From contig NC_060236.1 in NCBI RefSeq assembly GCF_021155775.2, positions 25,558,238 to 25,622,237 on the forward strand: a DNA stretch of 64,000 bases, read 5' to 3'. Position numbers and translations under genes: made by a program. How positions within the stretch are numbered: the first letter of the stretch is position 1; each line of letters starts with the position of its first letter. This DNA is from Neodiprion pinetum. Its lineage: Eukaryota > Arthropoda > Insecta > Hymenoptera > Diprionidae. The notes beneath the pieces are model-generated. The model saw nothing but the letters and a program-made list of their open reading frames with translations, did not search any database and was not told the DNA's origin. Positions 13,436 through 26,753 of the stretch are shown piece after piece.

Positions 13436-16400
13436 CTACTTTACTGCTAAGGTTTGTTTGAGGCGTCGCATTAGATGACTACCAACGTCGTGGACTTCTG
13501 GCCACTGCTTTAGTACGAATACAATTCCGAGGACGACGAGCGTCGTAGTCAGTATGCGCACCCTGCACATGAAACAATGAGGCTTAGTACAGCTGGAACA
13601 GACACGTGAAAATATATAGAAAATGGTAAAGACAATGTTCCAAGGGATACGACTGACGCTGAGTAGAGCGGTCCTGTTTGTTTTTTTTTTCAGTTTACAT
13701 TACAGTAGAAATTAAAATTCACGTACTATTAGCTTCATTATCAAAACACCTCATATTTTGTGGTGACAGATTATCAAGTAGAAACTGTTTAGTACTTAGT
13801 GAATATGTTTTCAATTATTATCTTTCAATTTTTTGAACACATAGACATATATATTGTTTTAGCTTGCAATGTTCCGCTCTGTTTTGCTGTGCCGTGACAG
13901 TAAATATGTTTCAATAAAATTACTGTTCTCTTGAAGCAGAATACAGTAGAACTGCGCAAGCTGAAAACACTGTAAACGACATACATACATAACGGAGAAA
14001 ATTGAGTAATGATAATAACTACAAATTAAAGTTCAAAGGCTTTTTTAAAGTATAATGGCAGACTGAAATTATTAGAATAATAACAATGAGAACGTAATTC
14101 AGTTTAAAGAATATTTCAAATGAATTTACCTGGTCCTCAGGAATGGCATCATTATGCCAGCACCTGTTGCAACAAGAAGTAAGACAACTTGTAGGACTGT
14201 AAGAACAACGTTTATCAATTTGACAACCAAAGCTCGTGCATTGCTGTTGTCAAGCCCCTCGAGTGTGACGTACTGTTGGTGCTGTTGTTGCTGGTGTTCC
14301 ATCTTCCAAATTTTCGTCTGACAACTTTCCAACATCTCGTGAATATCCCGCAACCGGTCTTCGCTCTGATACTGAACCTTTTCTTCCATATCAGTTATTG
14401 TTTGTTTTAAGTTCTCAATCTCGTTCTGATGAAGCTCAGTGAGGTCATTAACTTGTTCTTCCAGACGCTCACATCTGAAGCGTTCCTCTTGAAGTGCATG
14501 CGACAGATATGCCACTTCTTGCTGAAGAACCTGTCACAAAAAATGAAGCTCACTATTACAACTGACCAAATCCCTGCACCAGAGAACACAGGGTTCTCAA
14601 AACAGAAGCACACCTTGAATCCTTCGAGTTTTTCTCGCAGCCTATCGTAATTTTCTCTGTTTTCCTGAAGTTCCGAGAAAATCGGCTTGAGGCTGAAAGC
14701 AGCACTGTTGCTGTGGCAAGCATGGGGCTGCCCTCTGCTGCCGGGAGCGCTTTCGCTGGTAACGCTAGAACACTCCGAGCCTTCTTCGGATGGGAATTTA
14801 ATAGCAGCAGCACTATGCGTCGAACCCAGGCTGCATCCGCCAGGAAGTGTTGCCGAACCATGGTGCGTCTTCTCTTCTTCAACGCTACCGTTGTCATCGT
14901 TACCTGCACGTGGTGTATCGTTTACATAAAAAGTTGAGCCATCTGTAGACACAGAGGTCGACAGTTAAAATCCTATCGGACGCTGGAGGTCAATTTAGAA
15001 AATACAGTGTAAGAAAAGTGCATGAGACAATTTACGAAACTTCTATTCAGTCTGTGTACACGAGATGGCATGATCATGTAATATGATTGAAGAAGCGAAT
15101 AAAACAATTCTAATATCAAGTCACTATAACCAATCGAATGGTACTTACTAGTTTCAACTGCCATGAGCAGCAAGAAACAATTGTAATATATTTTAACGAA
15201 CATTAACATTCACATTTGAAGCCCGATGTGTTCAGAAATATTTTAAATCTTGACAAAAGAATGCTTAGCGTTGCAATATGTCTTAGCTATCGCAATTTGT
15301 TGTGAATATTTTGTACATAGGCATATTTTCAGGATATTAACATAAAGAAATATAAATACGCTGGTACAGGGTAGGGATGTAGGGTATATAATAAAAAATG
15401 TGAGTCAGATTTCCACATCAGCGGATATCACTTACGTGATAATGTGTTTATGTTGTCCGCACTGCCGAACTTGTTTTTTATAAGATGTGCAAACTCTCGA
15501 GGCTTGGACATGACGCTCCTTGAACAAAAACCAATAATTTAAATTATAATAAAAATTTATAAGTGAATTGGAAACACCAGTGAGAAACTTAATCCATATT
15601 CGAATTGTAGATTTGAAGAAAATGCGAAGTATAATATCGAAAAGATACCCATAATAAAAGATCACAGTAATTTTGTGAGTCATGCAAAACCAGGTATCGT
15701 AATCTCGCGATTATCGTACTCACCCTGAAAAACCAGTGATTCCATCTCTAATATTACCACCCACATTTCTGAAAGATATTAGATCTCAAATTAGAAGCTA
15801 TAAATTGAAATCAAGGAACTGCCACAGACGGGATCACAGTGTCATGGATATTAGCCTAACAAATGCTGAACTGAAAATAAAGATCTATGACTTACTTAAG
15901 CCCCTGTCCCATATCACGAAGAACTTCTCTAGGCTGCCTGTGACTGGTCGGAGCGCCATGAACTTCGTAATCTTTCAACTTCTTTGTATAACTCTCCAAC
16001 TTCTTTTGCAGCTGCGATATACTATGCGCCGATTTTTGATTTTTCTTCTCAAATACAGCCTTGATTCTCGTCAGCTGCTGCTTGTCAGCATTGGCAGCTA
16101 ATTTTAAATACTCGTTTACATTGTCTGAAAAAATTGTGAAAGAAAAAATGTATTATACTAATCGATTTGCGCCTTCATTACAATAAAATCCACTCCATAA
16201 TTCTTGTTTAATGACCGACCACTACACCTAACGCAAAGAATTCTAAGAAACTCACCGTCTCGAGTCGTTTGTTCTATTCGTATTAACTCTCTGGTTCTTA
16301 CAATTTTGTTTTGCAAATGCTCCATGGCTTGACGGCCACGGGCGCCGTTAGAGTCAACATCATCGCCGATTAACTCCGACGATCCGTTTGAAAGGAAGGA

Positions 16401-17791
16401 CTGTGTGGCATGGTAGGCCTCCTAAAATTCAACAGACAACGTTAGAATTACATGTTCTGTGTGCCTCTCTGGTAAATCTTTAACCATATTTATCAATATC
16501 AATCTCTTACCCCTTCGTCGTCTGTTGGCGGATTAATATTCGATACAAAATCTTCTAGATCAGCTATGGTTCCAGTTGTCCCAGGATCATCGGTACCGTC
16601 TCCCGACCGTGCAACCGCACCGGGTGACCTCTGCCGGCTGCTGCCTTTCATGCCTCCACCACCGCCACTACTGCCACTGCCTGTGCTTCCTTCTCCCGAA
16701 TGATGTCTGGATAAAAATGAATCTTATTCATGATTACGAATGCCTTTTGTGATTAATTCTTATTTTTTATATATCATTTCCTTCTCTATATTACTCTATT
16801 TTTCATCCCTGATCAGACTAATTCTTCAACATTGGCTTGGATTTTGCAGATAAAACACTGTTTTGCAATTCTAAGTTGAAATCTACAGTGTTTGCATGAG
16901 ATTCCCTGAGTTTTAATACTTTTCGGATTTGTAACAATAAAAATTTCAATCCACGTTAGTTTCTTAGAAAGTAGCTTCAACGTCATGTATTGCTTAAATA
17001 TATTTCTAAGTACAGAAAAACGAGTATCTATGAAGATTTCAACAAGTGATATCCACAGTTTCTATATATAGATAAGCAATTGAGTTTTCTCACCTGCAAT
17101 ATAATATCACTGTTCTTATCTCAACGACAAATTATAACTGTTAAGATTTGTTTTTACTCTAATAGTAAGCTGGGAGAAATGCCAAGAAACATATGCCAGC
17201 TTTAGCTCAAGCATATAAATGAAACATATATTTAAGTAAGAATATTTGCATTATACCATGTTGAAAAGTGAAGAAAAACAACTGAATGAAAATATTTACA
17301 AAATTCAAGATTGTTACAAATTTGGTGACTTTTCCCGATTTTACGGAAGCATGTGAATGCAATAAAAACGTTTATGCACATTTTGGCATAGAATACTATA
17401 CCAAAGTAAGATTATAACACAGAATTATATCATCAATTTTTTAATTCTGTGCTCAATATCACAGGAAACTATCAGATAATCTAAGAATCATAACATAATT
17501 AAACTTTGTCATAGAGCACTGCTCAGAAAACATGTTTTTTTTAGAGTAATAAAAACATTCTAAATTATAATCTGTGGGCCAAATTTTCTGTGTACTTTTT
17601 GCTCGCTAGGTTTGCAACAACCTTAAAAACATTATCATCCAAAGCAAGACTCACGCAGCGACATTTCGAGACTTTGTAACAGGATCCAGGGTGACCGGAA
17701 GATGGTGACGCTGTGCTTGAGTAGTGCTTCGACTTGGCGAAGTGCTTCGGGAGCTGTTCTTGCTTGATGGGGCTACCGAGAGGCTAGCCAT
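13436..17791 (-). CDS. TMCC / Dementin family transmembrane coiled-coil protein
   Basis: Nine coding exons (17791-17655, 16706-16511, 16421-16256, 16124-15896, 15768-15724, 15518-15436, 14942-14614, 14530-14130, 13562-13436) give about 570 residues, with every phase matching. The first third is Ser/Gly-rich and low in complexity. It is followed by a coiled coil (KQQLTRIKAVFEKKNQKSAH) and the family segment MSKPREFAHLIKNKFGSADN. A second coiled coil contains LEEQVNDLTELHQNEIENLK. Two C-terminal hydrophobic segments follow (VVKLINVVLTVLQVVLLLVA and VRILTTTLVVLGIVFVLK). This order is that of vertebrate TMCC1-3 and fly Dementin, ER membrane proteins with a cytosolic coiled-coil N-terminus. Exon 5 is a 45-base micro-exon. 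The start ATG follows an in-frame upstream stop. A second transcript might start at an internal exon, as in other TMCC genes, but nothing here proves it. Confidence 0.92.
13563..14129 (-). other. Last intron of the TMCC gene
   Basis: A 567-base AT-rich intron splitting the two transmembrane segments. No other signal seen. Confidence 0.8.
14943..15435 (-). other. Intron 6 of the TMCC gene
   Basis: A 493-base intron with donor GTAAGT and acceptor TCTACAG. Nothing else recognised. Confidence 0.8.
16707..17654 (-). other. Intron 1 (coding) of the TMCC gene
   Basis: A 948-base AT-rich intron with donor GC|GTGAGT and acceptor TTATCCAG. No alternative first exon could be recognised in it. Confidence 0.75.
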
Positions 17792-17863
17792 TCCTTTTTT
17801 CTTCGAAAGCGATCCTTGCCGATGGAAAGTTCATCGGGCCAAAATCGCGGGTACAACGACAAC
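17792..17863 (-). other. 5' UTR part of TMCC exon, with overlapping uORF
   Basis: The acceptor TATTTCAG ends at 17864. Between it and the start codon lies an upstream ATG whose 16-codon frame ends in a TAG that overlaps the main start (ATGGCTAG). Translation of TMCC could be tuned by this uORF. The upstream leader exon probably ends at the donor CGAG|GTGAGC, base 18333. Confidence 0.5.
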
Positions 17864-18227
17864 CTGAAATAGCAAACAAAGATTACCCTCAGATGAAGGT
17901 GATAAACAACGTGTAGCAAAGACCCAAAGTAAAATACCGAATGCGGAATACGAGCAGTTCTCGCGCGTCCAGATGATGATGATCGCGGCTCTTTAACTGC
18001 GTGACACCCCGCGATCTGTCATTACTCACAGCCTGTTAGTCTTTAGCAGCTCATAGTTCATTACTCATTTGTCAAATGCTATGGCAAGGGTAGGGGGGCG
18101 ACTAAGGGGCGTAGGAATGTCTCGCGCACTCACAACCGTTCGTCCATTGTGCGGTGTTCGTACACACATGCGTATGACTATACGATGCACGCATGCATTT
18201 GCAGAACGACGAGTACGCGTGTACGTA

Positions 18228-18249
18228 TGTATGTATGTGCATACATACA
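18228..18249. repeat. 22-base palindrome
   Basis: TGTATGTATG, two bases TG, then CATACATACA: a perfect inverted repeat built from a TATG microsatellite, inside the presumed first intron of TMCC. Confidence 0.7.
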
Positions 18250-18332
18250 AAAGGTAAAGTGATACGAGAGAACAGAGAAACAAACAACAATACTAGAGAT
18301 ACTACAGACTGAACGAACAGCAGAGTGCTCAC

Positions 18333-18860
18333 CTCGTATACTTTGTCGCGCGCAGTAAACACCGCAGAGGTAATTTTCCTTCTGCCTACTTCAGGTTGGT
18401 GAGCCCTTCCTTCCTTTCCTTCCTTGGAATGTGAAGTTCGCAATGAAATTAAATCACACGAGTTTCAACGCAAACAACGCCAACCATAAGTATCAGAAAC
18501 TGCACAACACCAATGACACGCACACGCGGAAGGTTTTTCACCCGCGCCCTCCTCGCCGCGCCCCTCGCGAAGTCACCGTAATATTATTCGGCCGTACCTA
18601 TTACTTTGACATACTGCCTGACAGTTTATTGTTACTATTATTTTTATTGTTATTACTATCGTTTTCTTATCAACATAACACCACTGTCACACTCTCGTTC
18701 CAAACGAAACGAGCACGAGCGAACTTTCGTTTTCTTTTTCTTCGTCACCTGTTTTTTCGCGTTTGTATTTAATTCATAAAGCATGTATGCACATGCCAAC
18801 CGAACCCTCTTCACAGCCGATATCCAAACTTTACTACCGACAACCTAGCCTCCTCTTTCT
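18333..18860 (-). promoter_or_regulatory. Probable TMCC leader exon and promoter region
   Basis: A good donor (GAG|GTGAGC at 18333/18332) suggests that a non-coding first exon of the minus-strand TMCC gene ends here. The sequence to its right is less AT-rich and CpG-containing, and is followed by a long GA tract when read on the minus strand. The transcription start cannot be fixed from sequence. Confidence 0.35.
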
Positions 18861-18864
18861 TGTT

Positions 18865-19897
<1,033 letters not shown>

Positions 19898-20248
19898 TTA
19901 TTTATGTGTGATTTTGCTAAGTTTTTCGTGGAGCAACAATCCAAAGGACCGCGTATATTCGGGGCTGATGTAGTTCAGCAGGCTGTAAGGGGTTTCGTAA
20001 TATTGAGCTTCTCGGTTCAAATCGCTGTCGTATGTCTTATCTACGACGGCAAAACCGAGGGGCGACAGTTCTACGCAATATTTGACTTCTTCCAGCGTCG
20101 TCAAGTTTAAATACACACGATTGTTCGTATTCGGTAGTTTGTCTGATAATTTCAATTCTTTGACGTGGCACTTAACATCAGCTATCACCGCTTCTGCCTC
20201 AAGTTTCCACTGCTCCTTATCAAATACTTTGTCTTCACTACTTTCCAT
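19898..20248 (-). CDS. GSKIP: GSKIP homologue (GSK3-beta interaction protein domain)
   Basis: A single exon of 116 residues, close to the usual length of about 140. It contains the family signature LEAEAVIADVK near residue 16, followed by a beta-rich core (YLNLTTLEEVKYCVELSPLG) and the C-terminal segment TPYSLLNYISPEYTRSFG with LHEKLSKI. In vertebrate GSKIP that segment is the amphipathic helix that binds GSK3-beta. The RII-binding N-terminal part of the human protein is shorter here. It acts as a cytosolic scaffold that restrains GSK3 and links it to PKA and Wnt signalling. The ATG is the first in frame and sits just before the conserved domain. The gene is divergent from the F-box gene, with 843 bases between start codons. 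Confidence 0.9.
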   Translation of the reverse strand: MESSEDKVFDKEQWKLEAEAVIADVKCHVKELKLSDKLPNTNNRVYLNLTTLEEVKYCVELSPLGFAVVDKTYDSDLNREAQYYETPYSLLNYISPEYTRSFGLLLHEKLSKITHK

Positions 20249-21091
20249 TTTAGCCTGTGCTACTTATTTCTAGTTTTTCGCCTCTGTACACGAAACAACA
20301 AATTTAACCAACAGACTACGTGTATGTCAATACGGGTCAGGTTAGGTAGGTGTTTCGATGTTCCGATTGGTACAGAAATGTGAAGATTCTACTAATTTTT
20401 CAAATATTCAAATTACTGAAATAAAATCGGTAATATATTAGTAAAATGAAAAAGATCGTATCAACATATGTAAGACATAATCTTGTTGATAAAAAATTAA
20501 TAAAGGTATAAAACAGTTTATTTTTATTGATATTGCTTTTTTTCAACCCTTATCCTGCATTGTCTTATTTATCTGGTGATGAATAGTTAATAAATTGATC
20601 TCTAACAGCGAGCCATTAACAATGAGTAATAACTATGCAATGAAATTAAGGTAAATTTTTTTTTGTAAATCGTTAATTATAAGAGAAAAGATCAGGTTTT
20701 CTTATTTGAAAAAATACTCTTCAATTTCTTACCGCAAGAGAATTGTATTGAATTATGAATGTACGTTCTAGTCATATTTTTTACTTCACAATAACTATTC
20801 AACAAAATGAGAACCTCATAACTGACAGAACGCTTCCTGTACCTTGACATTCATGTATTATCTTACCTGACATCACCAGTTTTTTTTAATGATATACTGC
20901 TGAGTCACACCCATGTTCTTACGTCAAACTGTAATTTTGGTCTAACAATAAGATTGAATTGCATAAAATTTAAGACACCTGGTACAACCGAGTGAGTAGA
21001 TATAGATGGCAATGATGACCGATGAGAAAGAGGTACTTCAGATGTAACGACGATGAAATGAGATGAGGTCAGGACAGATTGAAGCTGGGAG
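20249..21091. promoter_or_regulatory. Bidirectional spacer of GSKIP and F-box genes
   Basis: 843 AT-rich bases between two divergent start codons. It must hold the two promoters and 5' UTRs. No core promoter element stands out. Confidence 0.5.
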
Positions 21092-22907
21092 ATGTGGGAT
21101 CAGCTGCCAGAGCTGATACTTACAGAAATATTCAGGCACTTAAACAGCAGAGACCGGGCAAATTTGGGAGAGGTCTGCAAATCATGGAAGCATGCCATGT
21201 CCTCACCCATTCTTTGGCGCTCAGTGACAGTCCTCATCGATCGTGATCTGCGTGGTGAATTACCACTTGCAAAAGAGCTTGCGGTGGTTACCTTGCGCAA
21301 TGATAATTTTTTTCAGAATCCTGGCCATTAATATGTCAAAAATCTGCCTACCAATAATATGTCAAAACATCTTCAATTTTCTATCCCAAGGTCAAGTACG
21401 GGCAGTACATGCGTCGCCTGGAGTTAGCTTGGTCTAGGCCATATGTAATTCCAAGGGAGACACGGTTTGCACGTAACATTCAGTCAGAAGCGGGTGCAGA
21501 TTTCCTCAACGTCATTAGAACGAAAGATGTGCAATTGAAAGAGCTCATCCTCGCCGACTGGGTATTCAGTTGCAAGTGGGGTAATCGAGGAAAACTTCTA
21601 TGCGCGTTAGCTAATTTCTTAGGGTGAGCAATACAAAGAATGAATGACAGAAATAAAAAACAATAAAGTGTCTGTCACGAGACATTTTTTATCATCACAG
21701 CTACCAGCACAATCTTGAGACTCTGAACCTATTGAATGCTAATTTAGGAGTCAGTGACGTTTTGAGAATTTTGGGCTCTGCGGTAAGAGCATCTGGGAAT
21801 CGCCTAGAGTCATTGGATCTTCGAGGTGCTTTCAGGGAATGGCAAGCACCTCACAGCAACCCCAGGTGATTCTTTTTCACCAAATAATATAAGAGTTTCA
21901 TAGATTCCTTAAGTCGGATCTACTTTCTAGGTATCTGCGCTTACTTGGTCGACTACGAGCTTTGGCAACTCTGAAACTAGATTATCCAGCTTTATCGGAC
22001 GGTGCCCTCAATGCTTTAGCCAGCGCTGTACCCTTGGCCCTTCGCACACTTCATATATCTGTTCGAGACTCTGATTCCAGGCAACACACAATTGCTAACA
22101 CAGCTTGGCATGAACTTGCCATTGCATGTCCTAAGCTGACAGTTTCCTACACAATAGGTATGAAATATAATTAAAATATACCTTTCTGAACTCACACATA
22201 ATAAAGAAATTATCAACTAGTTTATTGTAAGCTTAGCATGAACCTAATACTTGAATTTACAGTGAACATCTCGCACTACGAGGACATGTGCTATTTGTTA
22301 CTGCCCAGTGTTCCACTTGGCAGTTTTCAAATGTTCAGCGGCCACGTATGGGATCAGAGTAGATCTCGTAACTTTCGGAGTACCGTTGGACTACTCATAA
22401 TGCACTATACTAACACATTGTGTGCGTTTGATATGGATCAAATGTTGTGAAATACAGTTTGACTTACCTTTGAACACAATTGATTCAAATTATATAAATT
22501 TACAGCTGAGGTCATGCTCCAGTTGCGAAACAATCGAGAATTGCTAGACGATTTATTAGTATCTCTTTTGGTTCGCTGCAAACAGTTAACACAGTTGCAA
22601 TACGACGGTGTTCTCAGAAGCTTGGACACTCTGCGAGACATTTGTGAACTTCAAACAGCCAGCAAGACATGTAAGTTTAAAAATGAGTTTACGAATTTCA
22701 TATATATGCGTTTTAATCATGTTTTTGTCAATACATTCCTTACTGACGGGCACAGGTTTTCAACGAATCCATGTGAAACCACGTAATGTAAGTTCACACA
22801 ATCGAGCAATCTTGGATGACATTGGCTATCAATACGATCATAAAATGGTGCAGCAAGGAGTTGATTTCTGCATTGAAGACCCTGCTTCAGTTTTGATATT
22901 TCACTGA
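21092..22907 (+). CDS. F-box protein with LRR-like C-terminus
   Basis: Seven exons, 21092-21283, 21391-21623, 21701-21865, 21931-22157, 22263-22421, 22506-22670 and 22756-22907, give about 430 residues with all phases matching. Residues 3-45 (LPELILTEIFRHLNSRDRAN, then VCKSWKHAMSSPILWRSV) are an F-box, which binds Skp1 in SCF ubiquitin ligases. The rest alternates short hydrophobic strands and helices (LETLNLLNANL, LESLDLRGAF, LATLKLDYPALS), as in irregular leucine-rich repeats that bind a substrate. General layout recalls the FBXO33/FBXO39 group, but I cannot settle orthology, so no symbol is given. Introns are short, 65-109 bases. The weakest border is the exon 1 donor (GCG|GTGGTT), chosen because it joins ELA to VKYGQYMRRLELAW in frame. 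Confidence 0.85.
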
Positions 22908-23573
22908 AAATTTCTTGCTCCATTAAATCTAATATCATTACGCTTTCCAACATTCAGCTGGAAGTGCTAAAGTACAAAATTGGTGGTACGCAATTGATAT
23001 CTAAAGCTGAATTGCAAAATTAGGTTGTCCAGAGTTTATCAGTGCCATAGATAAAGAATTATGTAAATTTAATACTTCCCTGGCATTGCAGTAATTAAAT
23101 GTTTTTATTAACCGCATAACACATTATTTTGGAACAGTTCAAGTCTCACCATACATACGATTTAATAATAAAAAATACATCATGCCACGAAACTAAGAAA
23201 ATAAAAATGCAAAAGAAAAAAAATTAATGAAATCAATTAATAAAATTTATGCAAGATTAACGGATAGCTTTTACCGATAACAACAACATTATGTGAGAAA
23301 ATCTAAATATCTGATACATTGATACTAATGTCTTGTATGAGATATGCAATACAGTCGTATTTATAATAGAAATAGGTATAAAGTGTTTACAACAAATCAG
23401 CTACGTGTCTTTTTTGATGTATTTATCAGAATTTAAATAAAGGAGAAGCAAACATCGAATAATGAAAGAAACTCGTACGAACTAGGTATATAATATTAGT
23501 AATAACGTAAAGTTGAAATGCGACAAAATTATTATTCGAACTCCTCGATGAAATGTATATCATCTTCTTTCGT
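22908..23573. other. Convergent 3' ends of F-box gene and finger array
   Basis: 666 AT-rich bases holding the 3' UTRs of two convergent genes. AATAAA hexamers occur on both strands (plus 23167, minus 23104). Nothing else seen. Confidence 0.6.
23167..23172 (+). terminator. Candidate poly(A) signal of the F-box gene
   Basis: AATAAA 260 bases past the stop, with a second one at 23200-23205. Confidence 0.4.
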
Positions 23574-24615
23574 CTAATGACGACGACTTTTAAGATGAAG
23601 ATTAAGAATAGTTCGCGTCACAAATCCTTTGTTACATTTGATGCATACATAAGGCCTTTCACCACTGTGATAACGTTTGTGAACAACCAATGTTGATCTC
23701 TGTGTAAAAGTTTTACCACAGTCATCGCAGGTGTGTTTCCTTTCCCCGGAATGGGTAATGTTATGAGTTTTCAACAGACCCATAGATGCAAAACATTTTC
23801 CGCACACTTCACATGTGAACGGCTTCTCCCCTGTGTGAATTCTTCTGTGTACCTGCATGCTTGCAAGGCTAGTTACCGCCTTGCCACACAAATCACAGAG
23901 GAACAACTGCTTCTTTCTCCGACAATTTTTTTCACCGTGTTCATCCTGCTTATGCCTATAGTACAACGGTTTGTGGGAAAAACTTTGGCCACAAATTTCA
24001 CAAGAATATTTCTTCACCGTGTTGCTGGAACACATCTCTGGATGCAATGTTCTGACATGACCCTTAACGTGGTCTTTACTTTTAAATGACTTTCCGCAAG
24101 TCGTACACGCAAATGGTCTAGCAACTTCGTGCGAAATCAGATGAGCCTTGAGCTCCCCCTGTGCTATGAATCCCTTCTCACAAATCTCACAGAACACCGA
24201 GTAATCTTTCCAATGATGTCGTTTCTGGTGAAGGCCAATATTCACCTTGTGCAACGACTTGTAATCACATTCGTCGCAACTGTAAACAATCTGGGCTTTG
24301 TGAATCTTTACATGTTGCTTCAGCTGCCGTGGTGTGCTAAAACTACGAGAGCATTCATTGCATTCAAATGCCTTCGCAATCCCATGCACTATGTTGAGAT
24401 GTTCAATCATTCGTATTTCGTAATTCAGCTCAATATCACAGATGTGACACTTGGTCGACTTTTTTGTATTCTTCGACGGTTCAACTTTAGGCATTGATGT
24501 TGCATTCTCCGGTTTCTCAACTCTGCTCACCATCAACTGATTCACAACTACCTCCCCAGCTGCTTCATCTTCAAGTACCGCTAACTTCTCATTATTTGCG
24601 AGCAGCAAGAATCTT
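23574..24615 (-). CDS. Finger module Z1: terminal exon with 10 C2H2 fingers
   Basis: The exon entered at the acceptor TTTTACAG (first base 24615, one base before the first codon) encodes 346 residues and a stop. An acidic leader of about 55 residues (LAVLEDEAAGEVVVNQLMVS) precedes ten C2H2 fingers from residue 56 to the end. The last three are joined by HTGEKPF/HSGERPY-type linkers and end in FVTRTILNLHLKS. There is no methionine start, so it needs an upstream exon. It is the outermost module, 666 bases from the convergent F-box gene. It belongs with Z2 and Z3 (shared FTQRSTLVVHKRYH finger) and lacks the PPLP tail of the central subfamily. It is probably a sequence-specific DNA-binding C-terminus; the target is unknown. 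Confidence 0.85.
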
Positions 24616-24956
24616 CTGTAAAACGACAATCACTATCAAACTCATTTGCACTAACATCCAAAATAGCAGTGGCTTTGAAAATATTGGTCCTGTATTTGCG
24701 AAGTTATTATTACGAAGACTAATTGGATACAGTGGAGGTTAGAAATCGTTGACAATATGAACAGAGCTCTACTTAGGGTGTAAGACAAACGACGATATAT
24801 AGATTTTAGTAACATTGTGTCAAGATCTCATTGAAACATCAAGAGAAGATATAATATAAAAGCTAAAAGATATTCACTACCCTCTAACACCAATTTTTAT
24901 TTACTTATTCGAAATGGAACGCGATTTAAGTGTTTGGTCGAGCTTACCTGGTATTG
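24616..24956 (-). other. Spacer Z1-Z2
   Basis: 341 bases with no coding exon I can support. It carries the Z2 poly(A) signal and, just after the Z2 stop, a strong splice donor (CCAG|GTAAGC). Confidence 0.6.
24896..24901 (-). terminator. Poly(A) signal AATAAA of Z2
   Basis: Canonical hexamer 55 bases past the Z2 stop on the minus strand. Confidence 0.6.
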
Positions 24957-26365
24957 TCAGTGACAGGATTTTAGATGAGTATTCAGGACAGTGCGAGTGA
25001 CAAAACCCTTGCTACATTTTTGGCAGACATACGGTCGTTCACCGGTGTGATATCTTTTGTGCACAACAAGAGTGGATCGTTGGGTAAATGATTTTCCACA
25101 CTGATCACACGTGTATTTTCTTTCGCCTGTATGTGTAACGTTGTGCGTTCTCAGTAACGTTTCACAAGCGAAGCATTTTCCGCATACTTCACAAGTATAA
25201 GGTTTTTCACCAGTATGACTTCGATTGTGAATTTGAAAGCCCTTCGCTGTTTTCAACTCTTTTCCACATAGCGCACAGAGATACCTACGCCGGGGTCGTT
25301 CATAATTAGGAATACCATGAATATCAAGCTTATGTTGCTTCAATACGGATTTAAACTTGTAACCCATGCCACAAATTTTACATTTATGCTTAGAATCTTC
25401 ACTTTCTTCCTCTGCTGGCTGATTGAAATGATATAATCTGTGATGCTCCTTTAGAGATTCAATATCGTTGAAGGTAATACTACATCTATTGCATTGTTGA
25501 TAGTTGATAAAGTTATGTATAGCTGTATGCGTTACAAATTGTTCCTCATCAGTAAAAGTTTCACAGCATACTTCACAGTAAAATTTCACTTTTGGCACAT
25601 GCTGTTTCTTCTTGTGCCTCTCTAGATCCGCATTTGTAACACATATGAACTTACACTGGTCACAGGAAATATTCTTCGGAGTGTGAGACTTTTTAATATG
25701 AGCATTCAGCATGAATTGTTGTGCGTAAGTTCTCCAGCATGATGTACATTTAAAAGGTTTCTGAATGCCATGCTCTATTCTGAGATGTGCAACTAGCCGT
25801 GTTACAAAGTGAAATTTTTCATTGCAAATTTCACACGCCTTAATGTTGCTCTCTGATCTGAAAATTTACATGAATATAAATAGACTAGGAAGCATGTTAA
25901 GAAAACTGTAGAGAAACTACATTCATTTGGACAATGATTGCTCTAGTATAATGTGAACTATAAGCATAATGCAAACAGATCATCAATTTCAATTTTGAGC
26001 ACAACTAATTGGTCCGCTCCTCAGTAACCGGATTTTCGTTACGATTTTGTTTTTTGTATATTTCAATGCAAATGAAATTGGTGTTAGAGCGCAAGTGATG
26101 GGTGCGACTAACTTTAGAGTTTCTAAATAATCAGAAGAATTCTCTATCCTTCTTACACCCTCTGAAAATTATTGAATCCTCAAAATTGCTTACTTAGTGC
26201 TGAAGAAGGGTTGCATTTAAAAATCCTTTGCAGCCCTGCATTTAGCTATTACAGAGATGACGATAGGTTTGTTTTACTTACTTTACTTCGGTGGAGATAG
26301 GGTCGTTCTCGAGCTTCATCTTAAACTCGGTTTCATCAAACTGAATATGATCGGTGGACCACTGG
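24957..26365 (-). CDS. Finger module Z2: two exons, 10 C2H2 fingers
   Basis: Two exons, 26365-26282 (27 codons) and 25857-24957 (299 residues). The small exon enters at GTTACAG with one base before the first codon, reads QWSTDHIQFDETEFKMKLEN and on, and leaves through AA|GTAAGT. The main exon enters at TTTTCAG, also with one base, so the joined codon is AAA (Lys). Ten C2H2 fingers begin seven residues into the main exon and fill it. The last three have TGEKPY/TGERKY/TGERPY linkers and end in FVTRTVLNTHLKSCH. The last fingers are very like those of Z1. The small exon replaces the long leader of other modules. There is no start codon in either exon. Confidence 0.85.
25858..26281 (-). other. Intron inside module Z2
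   Basis: 424 AT-rich bases with donor GTAAGT and acceptor TTTTCAG. Nothing else seen. Confidence 0.7.
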
Positions 26366-26753
26366 CTGTAACATAATTTCACGTAACTAAATATTACTTT
26401 TATCAACGTTACCAGAAAAAATTGAGGAATCAATATCCTAACTCTCAAGCATATACACGTACGTCGTACGCCAATGTCTTTAAAGCCTACTTTAAATCAC
26501 ATAGCTCTGAACAGCTCGCACGTTAAATACTTGTTCCACGTTATGAGGATATGGTATTCTCCTGTTGAAGGAAAATAGTAACTGCTTGGCAGAAAATGAT
26601 GACATTTCGTAATGTCTATCAATAGAGTCGAATATTAAAACAATATGTGGTAGTATACATTGGTTTATTATTGGTTTTATTTTCATTCGGCTCTATACGC
26701 AGATATTTTTTATTTATTTTTGTGTCCACATTTATTGGACAGTGATATTTATA
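26366..26753 (-). other. Spacer Z2-Z3
   Basis: 388 bases, AT-rich, with no coding signal. It contains the Z3 poly(A) signals at its right end. Confidence 0.6.
26731..26736 (-). terminator. Poly(A) signal AATAAA of Z3
   Basis: Canonical hexamer 17 bases past the Z3 stop, with overlapping AATAAA-like repeats further on. Confidence 0.6.

Noticed and set aside
14407..14613. Continuous reading of the TMCC exon 7 frame into the next intron
   Set aside because: The donor AAG|GTGTGC and the phase 0 acceptor at 14530 give the conserved coiled coil. Read-through gives nonsense.
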